A DNA stretch of 64,000 nt from UBA11540 sp003445125 (GCA_937899435.1 CALBQG010000027.1:1-64000); one strand, 5' to 3'; positions 8,008 to 17,696 are shown, numbered from the stretch's first letter. Numbers and translations: made by a program. The notes: generated from the sequence alone by a model not told the origin.

Positions 8008-9737
8008 AACTGTCAAGCTATCTCAAACCCTACTGGCTCTGTGCGCTGCTGTCTCCGTTGGTAATGGCGGGAGAGGTGCTGTGCGACCTGGCACTTCCCG
8101 ATCTGATGTCCACCATCGTGGATGAGGGCGTGCTCGGGCAGAACATGAGCGTGATTCTCCGCACCGGACTTCTGATGCTGGCGACCGCGCTGGTGGGCGC
8201 ACTGGCGGGAATGCTGTCGTCGGTTTTTGCGGGAATTGCCTCGCAGAACTTCGGAACGGATCTGCGAAACGACGTGTTCCGCCGCGTGATGAGCCTTTCG
8301 CTGGAACAAACGGACAAGTTTACCACGGGATCGTTGGTCACGCGTCTGACCAATGATATTTCCATGGTGCAGAACGCCGTGCAGATGATTTTGCGGATGG
8401 TCATTCGCGCTCCTGTGTTTTTTGTCGGCGGCTTTATCATGGCACTGACCCTGAATGTCAATTTCGGCACCGTGCTGCTCTGCGGACTTCCGGTGCAGCT
8501 GATTCTGATCACCGTGGTGCTGAAAAAAGCATCGCCGCTGTTTTTGCAGGTGCAGGAAAAGCTGGATCGCGTCAACTCGGTGGTGCAGGAAAACGTCACC
8601 GGCGCACGGACGGTGAAAGCCTACGTGCGTGAGGATTACGAGGAGAAGCGCTTTCAGGATGCCAATGACGAGCTGATCCGCGTGAACTATCAGGTACAGC
8701 GGCTGATGGCAATCGCCATGCCGCTGATGATGATTGTGATGAACGTCGTCGTGGTCGTGATTATTTTTGTCGGCGGATTGCAGGCAGAGGCACAGGCAAT
8801 GAAGCCCGGCGATATTATGGCGGCAATCACGTATGTGACGCAGATTCTGATGTCGATTATGATGGTATCGGGCATTTTCCAGATGCTGTCGCGCGCTTCG
8901 GCGTCGGCAGACCGTATCCGTGAAATTCTGGAAACCGAACCGACCGTGGTCGGCGGGAGCTTTGAAGGCGCCCGTCGTCCGGGAGACGTGAAATTTGAAA
9001 ATGTCAGCTTCCGCTACCCGAACGCTTCGGAGGATTTGGTGCTGAAAAATGTGAATTTTGAAGTGAAACCCGGAGAGACCGTCGCTATTATCGGCGCGAC
9101 CGGTTCGGGAAAAACTTCTTTGGTCAATCTGATTGACCGCTTTTATGATGTCACCGACGGACACGTTCTGTTGGACGGCAAAGACGTGCGGGAATATGAT
9201 CTGGAAGCATTGCGCGGGAGAATCGGTTTTGTGCTTCAGAAAAGCGAGCTGTTCTCGGGCACGATCGAGGACAATATCCGCTGGGGAAATCCGCAGGCGA
9301 CGGAGGAAGAGGTGGTGAAAGCCGCAAAAATCGCCCAGGCGGACGAGTACATACAAGGCTTCAAGGACGGCTATCAGACCGTGATCGGCGAGAAGGGCGC
9401 ATCCCTTTCGGGCGGACAGAAACAGCGCTTGTCCATTGCCCGTGCCATTGCGAAAAAACCGGATGTGCTGATTTTTGACGACAGCACTTCCGCACTGGAT
9501 TTCAGCACGGAAGCGCGCCTGCATCGGGCATTGCGCGAAAATCTTTCGGAAACGACGGTGATCGTCATTGCCCAGCGTGTGGCAAGCATCATGCACGCCG
9601 ACCGGATTCTGGTGCTGGACAACAACACCGTGGCGGCAAGCGGCACGCATGAGGAGCTGCTGAAAACCAGTCCGGTGTACCGCGATATTTATCAGTCTCA
9701 AATGAAAGCGGGGGATCACGATGGTACAGCAGAATAA
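7998..9737 (+). CDS. ABC exporter half-transporter with degenerate catalytic site
   Basis: 579-residue fused membrane-ATPase subunit: six hydrophobic segments in about residues 10-300, then an ATPase domain with Walker A (GATGSGKTS, about 366-374), signature LSGGQKQR and Walker B LIFDDSTSALD. The residue after the Walker B Asp is Asp instead of the catalytic Glu. That is the hallmark of the non-hydrolysing site in heterodimeric exporters of the BmrCD/LmrCD type. It overlaps the partner subunit by 17 bp. Likely a multidrug or lipid exporter; substrate unknown. Confidence 0.92.
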   Translation: MRVKLSSYLKPYWLCALLSPLVMAGEVLCDLALPDLMSTIVDEGVLGQNMSVILRTGLLMLATALVGALAGMLSSVFAGIASQNFGTDLRNDVFRRVMSLSLEQTDKFTTGSLVTRLTNDISMVQNAVQMILRMVIRAPVFFVGGFIMALTLNVNFGTVLLCGLPVQLILITVVLKKASPLFLQVQEKLDRVNSVVQENVTGARTVKAYVREDYEEKRFQDANDELIRVNYQVQRLMAIAMPLMMIVMNVVVVVIIFVGGLQAEAQAMKPGDIMAAITYVTQILMSIMMVSGIFQMLSRASASADRIREILETEPTVVGGSFEGARRPGDVKFENVSFRYPNASEDLVLKNVNFEVKPGETVAIIGATGSGKTSLVNLIDRFYDVTDGHVLLDGKDVREYDLEALRGRIGFVLQKSELFSGTIEDNIRWGNPQATEEEVVKAAKIAQADEYIQGFKDGYQTVIGEKGASLSGGQKQRLSIARAIAKKPDVLIFDDSTSALDFSTEARLHRALRENLSETTVIVIAQRVASIMHADRILVLDNNTVAASGTHEELLKTSPVYRDIYQSQMKAGDHDGTAE

Positions 9738-11586
9738 TCAGAATCGCCCGCAGGTGAACCTTCGTCCGGGACGCGGACCCGGCGGACCGCACGGTCCGAT
9801 TATGCGGGAAAAGCCGAAAAATTTCAAAAAAACCTTCGGACGGCTGCTTCGGTATATTGCGTCGGGAAAATACATCTTTTTCGCGTTGGTCATTATTCTG
9901 GTGATTATCACGGGACTGTCGCTGGCAGCGCCGTTGCTTCAGGCGGACGCGATCGATATGATCCGTTACGACAATGCCACCGGTCAGATCAGCGTGGATC
10001 ATCAAGGACTTTTGCGGATGCTGGCGCTGCTTCTCGGAGTGTATCTGCTGTCGGCAGTGATGACCTATCTGCAAAACATTTTTTCGGCAAAGTTGTCGCT
10101 TTCCACCGTCAAAAAGCTGCGCAACGACCTGTTTCACAGCATTGAACATCTGCCGATCCGCTATATTGACACGCATCAGCACGGCGACCTGATGAGCCGC
10201 ATGACCAACGATGTGGAAAATATTTCCAATACGATTTCTCAGTCGGTTGCCTCTCTGTTTTCGGGAATCATCACACTGGTGGGAACCTTGGTCATCATGC
10301 TGGTCAAAAGTCCGCTTCTGACCTTGGTCAGCCTGCTGACCGTACCGCTCACACTGTTTGTGTCCATGAAAATGGCGGGCTTTATGCGCAAATTCTTTCT
10401 GAAACAGCAGTCCACATTGGGCGCGCTTAACGGAAATATTGAAGAAAAAATCACAGGTTATAAAACTGTGGTGGCGTTCGGAAAAGAAAAGGATGCCGTG
10501 CGGGAGTTCGGCGAGCTGAACGGCGAACTGAAAACCATCGGCATCAAGGCGCAGGTGTTCGGCGGTCTGATGGGACCGATCATGAACGTCATCGGCAACC
10601 TCGGCTATCTGATCGTCGCGGCGACGGGCGGCTGGCTGGCACTCAATGGAGACACCATCGGCGCGGCAATTTCCGTGGGAACGATTCAGGCGTTTTTGCT
10701 GTATATTAAGCAATTCAACCGCCCGATCAATGAAATCGCCAACCAGTACGCTAATATCATGACCGCTATTGCCGGTGCGGAACGTGTGTTTGATGTCATG
10801 GACACCAAACCGGAAGACGAGGGCGGAAAGGTGCCGCTCGGCGATGTACGCGGAGATATCTGTTTTGAGGATGTGTATTTTGCCTATAATCCCGAAGAAC
10901 CCGTGCTTCAGGGACTGAATCTGAAAGTAAAGGCAGGACAGAAAATCGCCGTCGTAGGAGCGACGGGTTCGGGCAAAACCACCATCGTCAACCTGCTGAC
11001 CCGATTCTATGATACCGATCGCGGTCGGATTACGGTGGACGGCAAGGATATCCGCGAAGTGCCGAAAGAGGAACTGCGGCACAACATCGCGATTGTGCTG
11101 CAGGATACGGTACTGCTGTCGGACACCATTGCTACCAATATCCGTTACGGCAAACTGGACGCCACGGATGAACAGGTGAGAAAAGCGGCTCAGACGGCAG
11201 AAGCGGACAGCTTCATCGACAAGCTGCGGGATGGCTATGACACCGTGCTGACCGGTTCGGGTTCGGCGCTGTCGGGCGGACAGCGGCAGCTGTTGGCAAT
11301 TGCCCGTGCCGTGCTTGCCGACCCGAAGATTCTGATTTTGGATGAGGCGACCTCTTCGGTGGACACCCGAACGGAAATGAACATCCAGACCGCGATGGCA
11401 AAGCTGATGGAAAACCGCACCAGTCTCATCATCGCACACCGCCTGTCCACTATCCGCGACGCGGATATGATCGCGGTTATTGCCGACGGAAAAGTGGCGG
11501 AAGCGGGCAATCACGAAGAACTTCTGGCAAAAAAAGGACATTATTATACACTGTATCAGAACCAATTTGCAGGACTCAGAACGTAA
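9721..11586 (+). CDS. ABC exporter half-transporter with canonical catalytic site
   Basis: 621-residue partner of the preceding gene. It has a Pro/Gly/Arg-rich N-terminal tail of about 35 residues, six membrane segments, and an ATPase domain with GATGSGKTT (about 413-421), ALSGGQRQ and an intact Walker B LILDEATSSVD. One degenerate and one canonical subunit encoded side by side is the usual arrangement for an asymmetric heterodimeric exporter. Confidence 0.93.
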   Translation: MVQQNNQNRPQVNLRPGRGPGGPHGPIMREKPKNFKKTFGRLLRYIASGKYIFFALVIILVIITGLSLAAPLLQADAIDMIRYDNATGQISVDHQGLLRMLALLLGVYLLSAVMTYLQNIFSAKLSLSTVKKLRNDLFHSIEHLPIRYIDTHQHGDLMSRMTNDVENISNTISQSVASLFSGIITLVGTLVIMLVKSPLLTLVSLLTVPLTLFVSMKMAGFMRKFFLKQQSTLGALNGNIEEKITGYKTVVAFGKEKDAVREFGELNGELKTIGIKAQVFGGLMGPIMNVIGNLGYLIVAATGGWLALNGDTIGAAISVGTIQAFLLYIKQFNRPINEIANQYANIMTAIAGAERVFDVMDTKPEDEGGKVPLGDVRGDICFEDVYFAYNPEEPVLQGLNLKVKAGQKIAVVGATGSGKTTIVNLLTRFYDTDRGRITVDGKDIREVPKEELRHNIAIVLQDTVLLSDTIATNIRYGKLDATDEQVRKAAQTAEADSFIDKLRDGYDTVLTGSGSALSGGQRQLLAIARAVLADPKILILDEATSSVDTRTEMNIQTAMAKLMENRTSLIIAHRLSTIRDADMIAVIADGKVAEAGNHEELLAKKGHYYTLYQNQFAGLRT

Positions 11587-11597
11587 AGGAGAGTTTT

Positions 11598-12365
11598 ATG
11601 AAAATTGCAGTTATCACCGGCGCCAGCTCCGGCATGGGACGGGATTTTGCCCGACAGCTGGATCAAACGGGAAACTACGAACAGCTTTGGGTGATCGCAC
11701 GCCGCGAAGAACGGCTGCTGACGCTGAAGGAAGAACTGAAAACACCGGTGAAGGTGTTTCCGATGGATCTGACAAAGCAGGAGGATCTGGAGCGCTATGC
11801 CGCCGAACTGGAAAAAGAAAAACCGCAGGTGTTGACCTTGGTCAACGCCGGCGGCTTCGGAAAATTCGGCAGAGTGGAGCAGATTCCGCTGTCCGATTGC
11901 ATGGGAATGATCGATGTGAACTGTAAAGCATTGGTCAGTATGACACAGCTGACCTTGCCGTATATGGAGCGGGGCAGTGCGGTGATCGAGCTGGGGTCGC
12001 TGTCGGCGTTCCAGCCGGTGCCGTATCTGAATGTCTACGCGGCAAGCAAGGCATTTGTTCTCAGCTATTCCCGCGCGCTGAACGTGGAGCTGAAACCGCG
12101 GGGAATCCGTGTGATGGCGGTGTGTCCGGGTTGGGTGAAAACGGAGTTTTTCGACCGTGCGACAAAAACCAGCAACGATGCCGTTACGTACTACAACGTG
12201 TTCTCCGAATCGGCGGATGTGGTGCGCACGGCACTGCGCGACCTCAAACGCGGAAAAGATGTGTCGGTGCATAACTTCCGTGTGCGTGCGCAGGTACGGC
12301 TGGTCAAACTGCTGCCGCACAAATGGGTCATGAACATCTGGATGAAACAGCAAAAGCACGGTTAA
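11598..12365 (+). CDS. Short-chain dehydrogenase/reductase
   Basis: 255-residue cytosolic NAD(P)-dependent oxidoreductase. It has the TGASSGMG cofactor motif at residues 8-15, the structural NAGG, and the catalytic YAASK Tyr/Lys pair near residue 147. AAAGGAGAG precedes the ATG. It follows the exporter by 11 bp and should be part of that operon, so it may modify or detoxify the same compound. The true substrate is unknown. Its stop codon overlaps that of the converging AraC gene. Confidence 0.88.
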   Translation: MKIAVITGASSGMGRDFARQLDQTGNYEQLWVIARREERLLTLKEELKTPVKVFPMDLTKQEDLERYAAELEKEKPQVLTLVNAGGFGKFGRVEQIPLSDCMGMIDVNCKALVSMTQLTLPYMERGSAVIELGSLSAFQPVPYLNVYAASKAFVLSYSRALNVELKPRGIRVMAVCPGWVKTEFFDRATKTSNDAVTYYNVFSESADVVRTALRDLKRGKDVSVHNFRVRAQVRLVKLLPHKWVMNIWMKQQKHG

Positions 12366-13195
12366 TCGCCGCTTCTTTCACGCCGCGCGACTTTTCGGAA
12401 GTCGCGCGGCGTGACGCCGTATTTGCGGCGGAAAAGACGGGAAAAATAGTTCGGGTCGTCAAAGGAACACGCTGCGGCAATTTTTCGGATTCCGTCCCCC
12501 GTGCTGCGCAGCAGCTGCGCGGCGTGCGAAAGGCGCAGGTCGCGAAGGTGCTCGGTGACCGTCATGCCGACGTCGGCACGGAATTTGCGGCAGAAAGCCG
12601 CTTCGGTGTAGCCGAACGTCTGCGCAAGTCCGCGGCAGGTCAGCGGCTGCGAAAGGTTTTCTTCCATATACAGGAGGATCCGCTGCGAAAATTCGTCGTC
12701 GGTCAGCACGGGAAAACGGTTTTCGGGCGCGTCGGCATACCGCGACATCAGCGTGCCGATCAGCAGATAGAGAAACCCCGTCACGGTCTGCACGTTGGAA
12801 TCAGGACTTCTGAACGCTTCGGAAAGATGATCCAACAGGGAAGCAAGCCCGGGATCACGAATGCAGTGACGCAATTGAGACAATTGCTGAAAGGAGAAAC
12901 CGAACAGATCGGTGTCGAACATGAATACGCGGTAGGAAACGCCTTCGTCGCCCGCAGTGCCTTCGTGACAACAACGCGGAGGAAAAACCACGGTGTCGCC
13001 GTTTTCGGCGGCATAGGAAATGCCGTCCACAACAAAATTCATGCTTCCGCGGTCGATCCGCAGAATCTCCATGCGTTCGTGCCAGTGATTGTGAAAACAG
13101 GGGCGGTTTGCCTCGGGCGAAAAGGACAAAATCCGCAGTCCTTTTTTTCCGTAAATCACGGGAGTGAGCTCTTTTAAATAGTACGCCTGTGCCAT
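12362..13195 (-). CDS. AraC-family transcriptional regulator
   Basis: 277-residue regulator with an N-terminal cupin sensor (HNHWHERMEIL, VVFPPRCCHE) and two C-terminal HTH motifs (LTCRGLAQTFGYTEAAFCRKF; IRKIAAACSFDDPNYFSRLFRRKYGVTP). ATG 13195 is chosen (GAGGG a few nt upstream); an in-frame TTG lies six codons earlier. It is divergent from the sugar isomerase/oxidoreductase genes, which it probably controls. Confidence 0.9.
   Translation of the reverse strand: MAQAYYLKELTPVIYGKKGLRILSFSPEANRPCFHNHWHERMEILRIDRGSMNFVVDGISYAAENGDTVVFPPRCCHEGTAGDEGVSYRVFMFDTDLFGFSFQQLSQLRHCIRDPGLASLLDHLSEAFRSPDSNVQTVTGFLYLLIGTLMSRYADAPENRFPVLTDDEFSQRILLYMEENLSQPLTCRGLAQTFGYTEAAFCRKFRADVGMTVTEHLRDLRLSHAAQLLRSTGDGIRKIAAACSFDDPNYFSRLFRRKYGVTPRDFRKVARRERSGD
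12381..12411. terminator. GC-rich hairpin at the convergent gene ends
   Basis: A perfect 13-bp stem (12381-12393 with 12399-12411) with loop TTCGG lies inside the last codons of the AraC gene and just past the SDR stop. It could stop rightward transcription but lacks a T-tract, so termination is uncertain. Confidence 0.4.
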
Positions 13196-13290
13196 AGTAC
13201 CCTCACAAGACAAAAATGTGCGAAAATATGTTAAAATCGTGCTATTTCATTATACAGCATCTGTTATAATAAAGTCAAGAGGTGAGGCAA

Positions 13291-14133
13291 ATGAAGATTG
13301 GCACTTGTGTCCATTTGAAGGAAATTTCCGAAATGGAAAAAGTCTTTGCCACCATGCAGAAACAGGGCTTTGACAACTGTCAGCTGATCTGCTGGGAACT
13401 TTCCCGCTATACCCGGGAAACGGCACAGGCAATTCTGAAACTGACAAAAACCTACGGTGTGGAAATCTCGGCGGTCTGGTGCGGCTGGAGCGGTCCGGCA
13501 AAGTGGAACTTTTACGAAGGTCCGCTGACACTGGGGCTGGTTCCGTCGGCGTACCGCGAACAGCGTGTGCGCGACCTTTGCAGAGGAAGCGATTTTGCGC
13601 GGATGCTCGGTGTGGATCGCGTGGTATCGCATATGGGCTTCATTCCCGAAGATCCCAATGATGCCCAATTCAAACCGTTCTGCGAAGCGGTGAAAAAGGT
13701 TGCCGACCACGCGAAAGAAAACGGACAGTATCTGATGTTTGAAACGGGACAGGAAACCCCCGTGACGATGCTGCGCTGTTTTGAAACGGCAGGCTGCGAT
13801 AACCTGCGGGTGAACCTCGATACGGCAAACGTGATTCTGTACGGCAAAGCCAATCCCGCGGATGCGCTGGATGTGTTCGGAAAATGGGTGGCAGGCGTAC
13901 ATATGAAGGACGGCTTGTATCCGACCAACGGACACGACCTCGGTCATGAGGTGCGCATCGGGGACGGAAAGTGCGATTTCGGAAAAGTGCTGCGCAAACT
14001 CAAGGCTCTCGGTTACAACGAACCGCTGACAATTGAACGTGAAATCGGCGGCGAACAGCAAAATGTCGATATCCTGTATGCACGGGATTATCTGCAAAAA
14101 ATTCTGAATGAAATGGCGGAGGAAGAAAAATGA
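13291..14133 (+). CDS. Sugar phosphate isomerase/epimerase-like TIM-barrel protein
   Basis: 280-residue member of the xylose-isomerase-like (AP endonuclease family 2) superfamily. It has conserved metal-ligand stretches such as MFETGQE, NLDTANVILYG, VHMKDG and TIEREI. ATG 13291 is preferred, with AGAGGTGAGG upstream; the GTG three codons earlier lies in that site. A TATAAT at 13265-13270 is a likely -10. It is divergent from AraC and overlaps the next gene by 4 bp (ATGA). The exact sugar is unknown. Confidence 0.85.
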   Translation: MKIGTCVHLKEISEMEKVFATMQKQGFDNCQLICWELSRYTRETAQAILKLTKTYGVEISAVWCGWSGPAKWNFYEGPLTLGLVPSAYREQRVRDLCRGSDFARMLGVDRVVSHMGFIPEDPNDAQFKPFCEAVKKVADHAKENGQYLMFETGQETPVTMLRCFETAGCDNLRVNLDTANVILYGKANPADALDVFGKWVAGVHMKDGLYPTNGHDLGHEVRIGDGKCDFGKVLRKLKALGYNEPLTIEREIGGEQQNVDILYARDYLQKILNEMAEEEK

Positions 14134-15074
14134 AAGTAGCAATTGTAGGCTGCGGCGGAATTTCGCATGCGCATTTCAACAGCTGGAGACGCATGGAGGA
14201 TGTCACGATCGTGGGCGTGTGCGATGTGCGTCCGGAATGTATGACAGAGTATGTAAACGCTTGTAAAGCTCATCCGTATGAGGATTGCAGAACCATGCTG
14301 GAGACGGAGAAACCTGATATTCTGGATATCTGCCTGCCGACGTATCTTCATGTCGAATACTCGTTGATGGCTCTGGAAATGGGCATCAACGTTGTCTGCG
14401 AAAAGCCGATCTCGCTCAAGAGAGAGGACGTTGCCCGTGTCTACGGCACGGCAAAGAAACACAACTGCAAATTCATGGTGGCACAGGTGCTTCGTTTCTG
14501 GCCGGAATTTTCGGAGTTGAAGGAAATTATCGAGACCGAGCGCTACGGAAAGCTCCTCAGCGGTGAAATGCACCGTTTGGGATACCGCCCGAATTGGAGC
14601 TGGAACGGCTGGATGACCAAAAAGGAACTCAGCGGTATGGTGCCGTATGACCTGCACATTCATGATCTGGACTGGCTTGTATATGCGCTGGGAGTTCCGA
14701 AGAGTGCGGTGCGTTACCGCACGGAACGTCCCGATCAGGATTTCCTGCACGCCGTGTATGATTACGGAGACTATTTCATCATGTGCGATTCTTCCTGGTT
14801 CAAGGGAAAGATTCCGTGGAACAGCGGCTTCCGCTTCCAGTTTGAAGAAGCGGTTGTGATCAATAACAACGGCAGCCTGGCAGTGTACGACAAGGACGGT
14901 ACGGCACAGGAGGGAGTGGCAGCCGCCGATTCCGGTGTGCTGAATCTGCCGACCACCGATGCGTATTATAATGAACTGCGCTATTTCGCGGATTGCGTCA
15001 AAGAAAATCGCGATCCCGACCGCGTAAAGCCCGAAGAACTGGAAACCGTCATTGATTTGCTGAACGCGTTTTAA
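14130..15074 (+). CDS. Gfo/Idh/MocA-family oxidoreductase
   Basis: 314-residue NAD(P)-dependent sugar or polyol dehydrogenase. The N-terminal Rossmann motif is VGCGGISHAH, followed by the family's characteristic CEKPISLK and, in the C-terminal half, DLHIHDLDWLVYALG. It is translationally coupled to the isomerase, suggesting a two-step conversion of a sugar or inositol-like compound under AraC control. Confidence 0.9.
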   Translation: MKVAIVGCGGISHAHFNSWRRMEDVTIVGVCDVRPECMTEYVNACKAHPYEDCRTMLETEKPDILDICLPTYLHVEYSLMALEMGINVVCEKPISLKREDVARVYGTAKKHNCKFMVAQVLRFWPEFSELKEIIETERYGKLLSGEMHRLGYRPNWSWNGWMTKKELSGMVPYDLHIHDLDWLVYALGVPKSAVRYRTERPDQDFLHAVYDYGDYFIMCDSSWFKGKIPWNSGFRFQFEEAVVINNNGSLAVYDKDGTAQEGVAAADSGVLNLPTTDAYYNELRYFADCVKENRDPDRVKPEELETVIDLLNAF

Positions 15075-15076
15075 TC

Positions 15077-15113
15077 AAAATCCTCCGCAGAAATTTCTGC
15101 GGAGGATTTTTCT
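15077..15113. terminator. Bidirectional intrinsic terminator
   Basis: A perfect 17-bp palindromic stem (15077-15093 with 15094-15110) has A-tract and T-tract ends, serving both the oxidoreductase operon and the converging spoIID-like gene. Confidence 0.9.
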
Positions 15114-16014
15114 ATGCTTCCAGTGAAATGCCGGTGTAATAGTGCTTGAGAATTTCGTCAAAGGTCATTCCTTGGCGGGCGTAAAAATCGGCACCGTACA
15201 GACTCAGCCCCACAAAATGTCCCTGCCCGTAACAGCGGATTTCCGCCTGCTGTCCGTCGAAAACAATGTCAAAATCGGCGCTCGGCAGTTGAAAGAGCGC
15301 GCGGAATTCCTGCCCAGTCATCGTGAGATTGCCGATTTCGATCCCTTTGACCGTTCCCGCATCGGTGCGGCTGAGAATTTCGGCGGAGAGGTTTTCCAGC
15401 TCCGCTTTCGGGAAACGGGAAAGCACGACTTCACGGAAGCGGTCGGCGGAAAAGCACAGACGGTTTTCGGTAGCAGGAGCCAGTAAATCGCCCGCGCTTT
15501 CTGCGGATTGCAGATAGGCGACCTTTTGCCCCCATACGGCTTCTGCGGCTTCGGTCTGCCCCGCACAGAGGAAGAAAAAGGGCGCGAGGATCGGACGGTT
15601 CTGATACACCATGTATTTTGAACCGACCGCATCCACGGCTTGTTCGATCTTTTTTCGATAGGCTTCATAGCGGTCGCCGAAACGCTCGCGGGCTTGCGAT
15701 TCGCTCAGATATCGGTCGGTGTCGATGATGAAATCGTAAGTCTGCAAATCGGGCTTGCGGCTGCGGTCATAGCACGCGTTGGTGTGGGCAATGACCGCCT
15801 GCGCTTTCAACGCTTCCGTGTGAAATCCCGGCTCGGTTTGTGCAAATACGGCGCCGATGAGAAAATCCCGCGTGGAAAGCGACAGGTCTTTCTGCGAGGA
15901 AGCGTCGCGCACAATCCATTCATCGTCCGTGCGTCCGGTGCTGCGGGAAAGAAGCCGCGGAAGAAAGGTGACAGCGAGCAAAAGGGTGAGATAAAGGCAG
16001 AGAATCTTTTTCAT
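15112..16014 (-). CDS. spoIID: SpoIID/LytB-domain protein (probable SpoIID)
   Basis: 300-residue protein with an N-terminal membrane anchor (residues 3-22). The SpoIID domain shows TEPGFHTEALKAQAVIAHTNACY, with the expected catalytic Glu region, and a C-terminal GHFVGLSLYGADFYARQGMTFDEILKHYYTG. In Bacillus SpoIID is a lytic transglycosylase that thins septal peptidoglycan during engulfment. GGAGG precedes the ATG. The usual SQYGA is LYGA here, so a divergent family member is possible. Confidence 0.8.
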   Translation of the reverse strand: MKKILCLYLTLLLAVTFLPRLLSRSTGRTDDEWIVRDASSQKDLSLSTRDFLIGAVFAQTEPGFHTEALKAQAVIAHTNACYDRSRKPDLQTYDFIIDTDRYLSESQARERFGDRYEAYRKKIEQAVDAVGSKYMVYQNRPILAPFFFLCAGQTEAAEAVWGQKVAYLQSAESAGDLLAPATENRLCFSADRFREVVLSRFPKAELENLSAEILSRTDAGTVKGIEIGNLTMTGQEFRALFQLPSADFDIVFDGQQAEIRCYGQGHFVGLSLYGADFYARQGMTFDEILKHYYTGISLEA

Positions 16015-16133
16015 TTTTCCTCCGTAATGAATTTTAGACGTTTGAAAAATTCATTTTTGAATAAAATTTCGGACATAATGGCAAAATATCCCGTAAATTT
16101 TGCTGTTTTTTACAAAAAATCATGCAAATGCCC

Positions 16134-16162
16134 TTGACGTGCGCCGCCTACCGATGTATAAT
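16134..16162 (+). promoter_or_regulatory. Sigma-A promoter of citrate synthase
   Basis: TTGACG (16134-16139), 17-nt spacer, TATAAT (16157-16162). Confidence 0.8.
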
Positions 16163-16195
16163 AAATAAGTATCATGATTCATGGGGTGGCGACGT

Positions 16196-17578
16196 ATGGA
16201 GTATTGTGCTTCAATGGCAAGTATGTCCGATGAAGACAAAAAAGGTATTAAAATACTATGTGACGAGTTTCACAAGTATAACCATATCGATTCAAAATAT
16301 TACGAACGGTATGACGTGAAGCGCGGATTGCGTAACGCGGACGGTACCGGTGTGGTCGCGGGGCTGACACAGATCTGTAACGTACACGGATATATTATGG
16401 ATGAGGGCGAGAAAAGTGCCGTTGACGGTCAGCTTTTCTATCGCGGAATCGATGTAAAGGACATCGTGAACGGCTGCCTGAAAGAAAATCGTTACGGTTA
16501 TGAGGAGGTCGTCTGGCTGTTGCTGTTCGGTCGTCTGCCGAACAAAGAACAGCTCTCGCTTCTGCGGAATATGATTTCGGAGTGCCGCGAACTGCCTTTC
16601 GGCTTTGCGGAAGATATGATGATCAAAGCGCCGACGCCGAATATCATGAGCATGATTGAACGCTCGATTGTGGCACTGTATGCCTACGATGAGGATGCGG
16701 AAAACCTCAGCGTGGAAAATCTGATCCGTCAGTCGATCGAACTGATTGCGCGCGTCCCCACGATTTTGGTGCATGCTTATCAGATCAAAAAGAGAATTTA
16801 CAATCACCAGAGCATGGTGTTTCATCCGATTGACCCGACCCACAGCACCGCACAGCATATTCTTTCGATGATCCGCGACGATCGCACATTCACCGAAGAT
16901 GAGGCGCATTTGCTGGATATCTGCCTGATGCTTCACGCGGAGCACGGCGGCGGAAACAATTCCACCTTTGCCTGCCGTGTGCTGTCGTCGTCGGGAACGG
17001 ATACCTATTCTGCAATTGCCGCCGGTGTCGGTGCGCTGAAAGGACCGAAACACGGCGGAGCAAACCTGAAAACCATGGAAATGCTTAACTTCATGATGCG
17101 GGATATCGAACATTGGGACCGCGATGCGGAAGTGGAAGCATATCTGCGGAAACTGCTCAATAAAGAGGCAGGAGACCATTCAGGCTTGATCTACGGTTTG
17201 GGTCACGCGGTGTATACCAAGAGCGATCCCCGTGCCGTCATCATCAAGCAAAACGCAATGAAACTGGCACAAAAACGCGGTTTTGAGCGGGAATTTCTGC
17301 TGCTGGACGCCGTGGAGCGGATTGCCCCGCGCCTGATTGCCGAAAAGACCAGTGCCAAGGAAGAAGATATCTGTGCAAACGTAGATCTGTATTCGGGCAT
17401 GGTGTATAAGATGATCAATATTCCGCAGGATCTGTTCACGCCGCTCTTTGCCATTGCGCGTATGGCAGGTTGGTGCGCACACCGTATCGAAGAAGTGACC
17501 AACGCCAACCGTATTATACGCCCGGCGTATAAGGCAATCGTCAAAAACACACCGTATGTGCCGATGAACGAGAGATAA
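16196..17578 (+). CDS. Citrate synthase
   Basis: 460-residue enzyme condensing oxaloacetate and acetyl-CoA into citrate, in anaerobes usually feeding glutamate synthesis. It has the catalytic His regions HAEHGGGNNSTFACR and GPKHGGAN, GLGHAVYTKSDPRA, and the catalytic Asp in NVDLYSG. ATG 16196 is preferred: GGGGTGG lies about 6 nt upstream, while the in-frame ATG 16181 sits only about 12 nt after the predicted transcription start without a ribosome site. No TCA neighbours are present. A paralogous methylcitrate synthase role cannot be excluded. Confidence 0.92.
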   Translation: MEYCASMASMSDEDKKGIKILCDEFHKYNHIDSKYYERYDVKRGLRNADGTGVVAGLTQICNVHGYIMDEGEKSAVDGQLFYRGIDVKDIVNGCLKENRYGYEEVVWLLLFGRLPNKEQLSLLRNMISECRELPFGFAEDMMIKAPTPNIMSMIERSIVALYAYDEDAENLSVENLIRQSIELIARVPTILVHAYQIKKRIYNHQSMVFHPIDPTHSTAQHILSMIRDDRTFTEDEAHLLDICLMLHAEHGGGNNSTFACRVLSSSGTDTYSAIAAGVGALKGPKHGGANLKTMEMLNFMMRDIEHWDRDAEVEAYLRKLLNKEAGDHSGLIYGLGHAVYTKSDPRAVIIKQNAMKLAQKRGFEREFLLLDAVERIAPRLIAEKTSAKEEDICANVDLYSGMVYKMINIPQDLFTPLFAIARMAGWCAHRIEEVTNANRIIRPAYKAIVKNTPYVPMNER

Positions 17579-17650
17579 TCGGAAGAAAGACAGGAAATGC
17601 GTCTGAAAAACACGCTTTTTTGTGAAAATTCATGAATTTGCAAAAAGCGG

Positions 17651-17679
17651 TTGACAAGGCACTTTTCACGTGTTATACT
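17651..17679 (+). promoter_or_regulatory. Sigma-A promoter of the lysine-riboswitch operon
   Basis: TTGACA (17651-17656), 17-nt spacer, TATACT (17674-17679), with transcription starting about 10 nt before the riboswitch. Confidence 0.85.
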
Positions 17680-17696
17680 CAAGAAAATTCAATATT

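Noticed and set aside
9589..11565. 658-codon open frame opposite the second ABC subunit
   Set aside because: Antisense shadow of a GC-rich, third-position-biased gene; His/Arg/Gln-rich translation without domains.
16015..16120. Sigma-E promoter for the spoIID-like gene
   Set aside because: A GGATATT was seen but no CATA-type -10 at the right distance.
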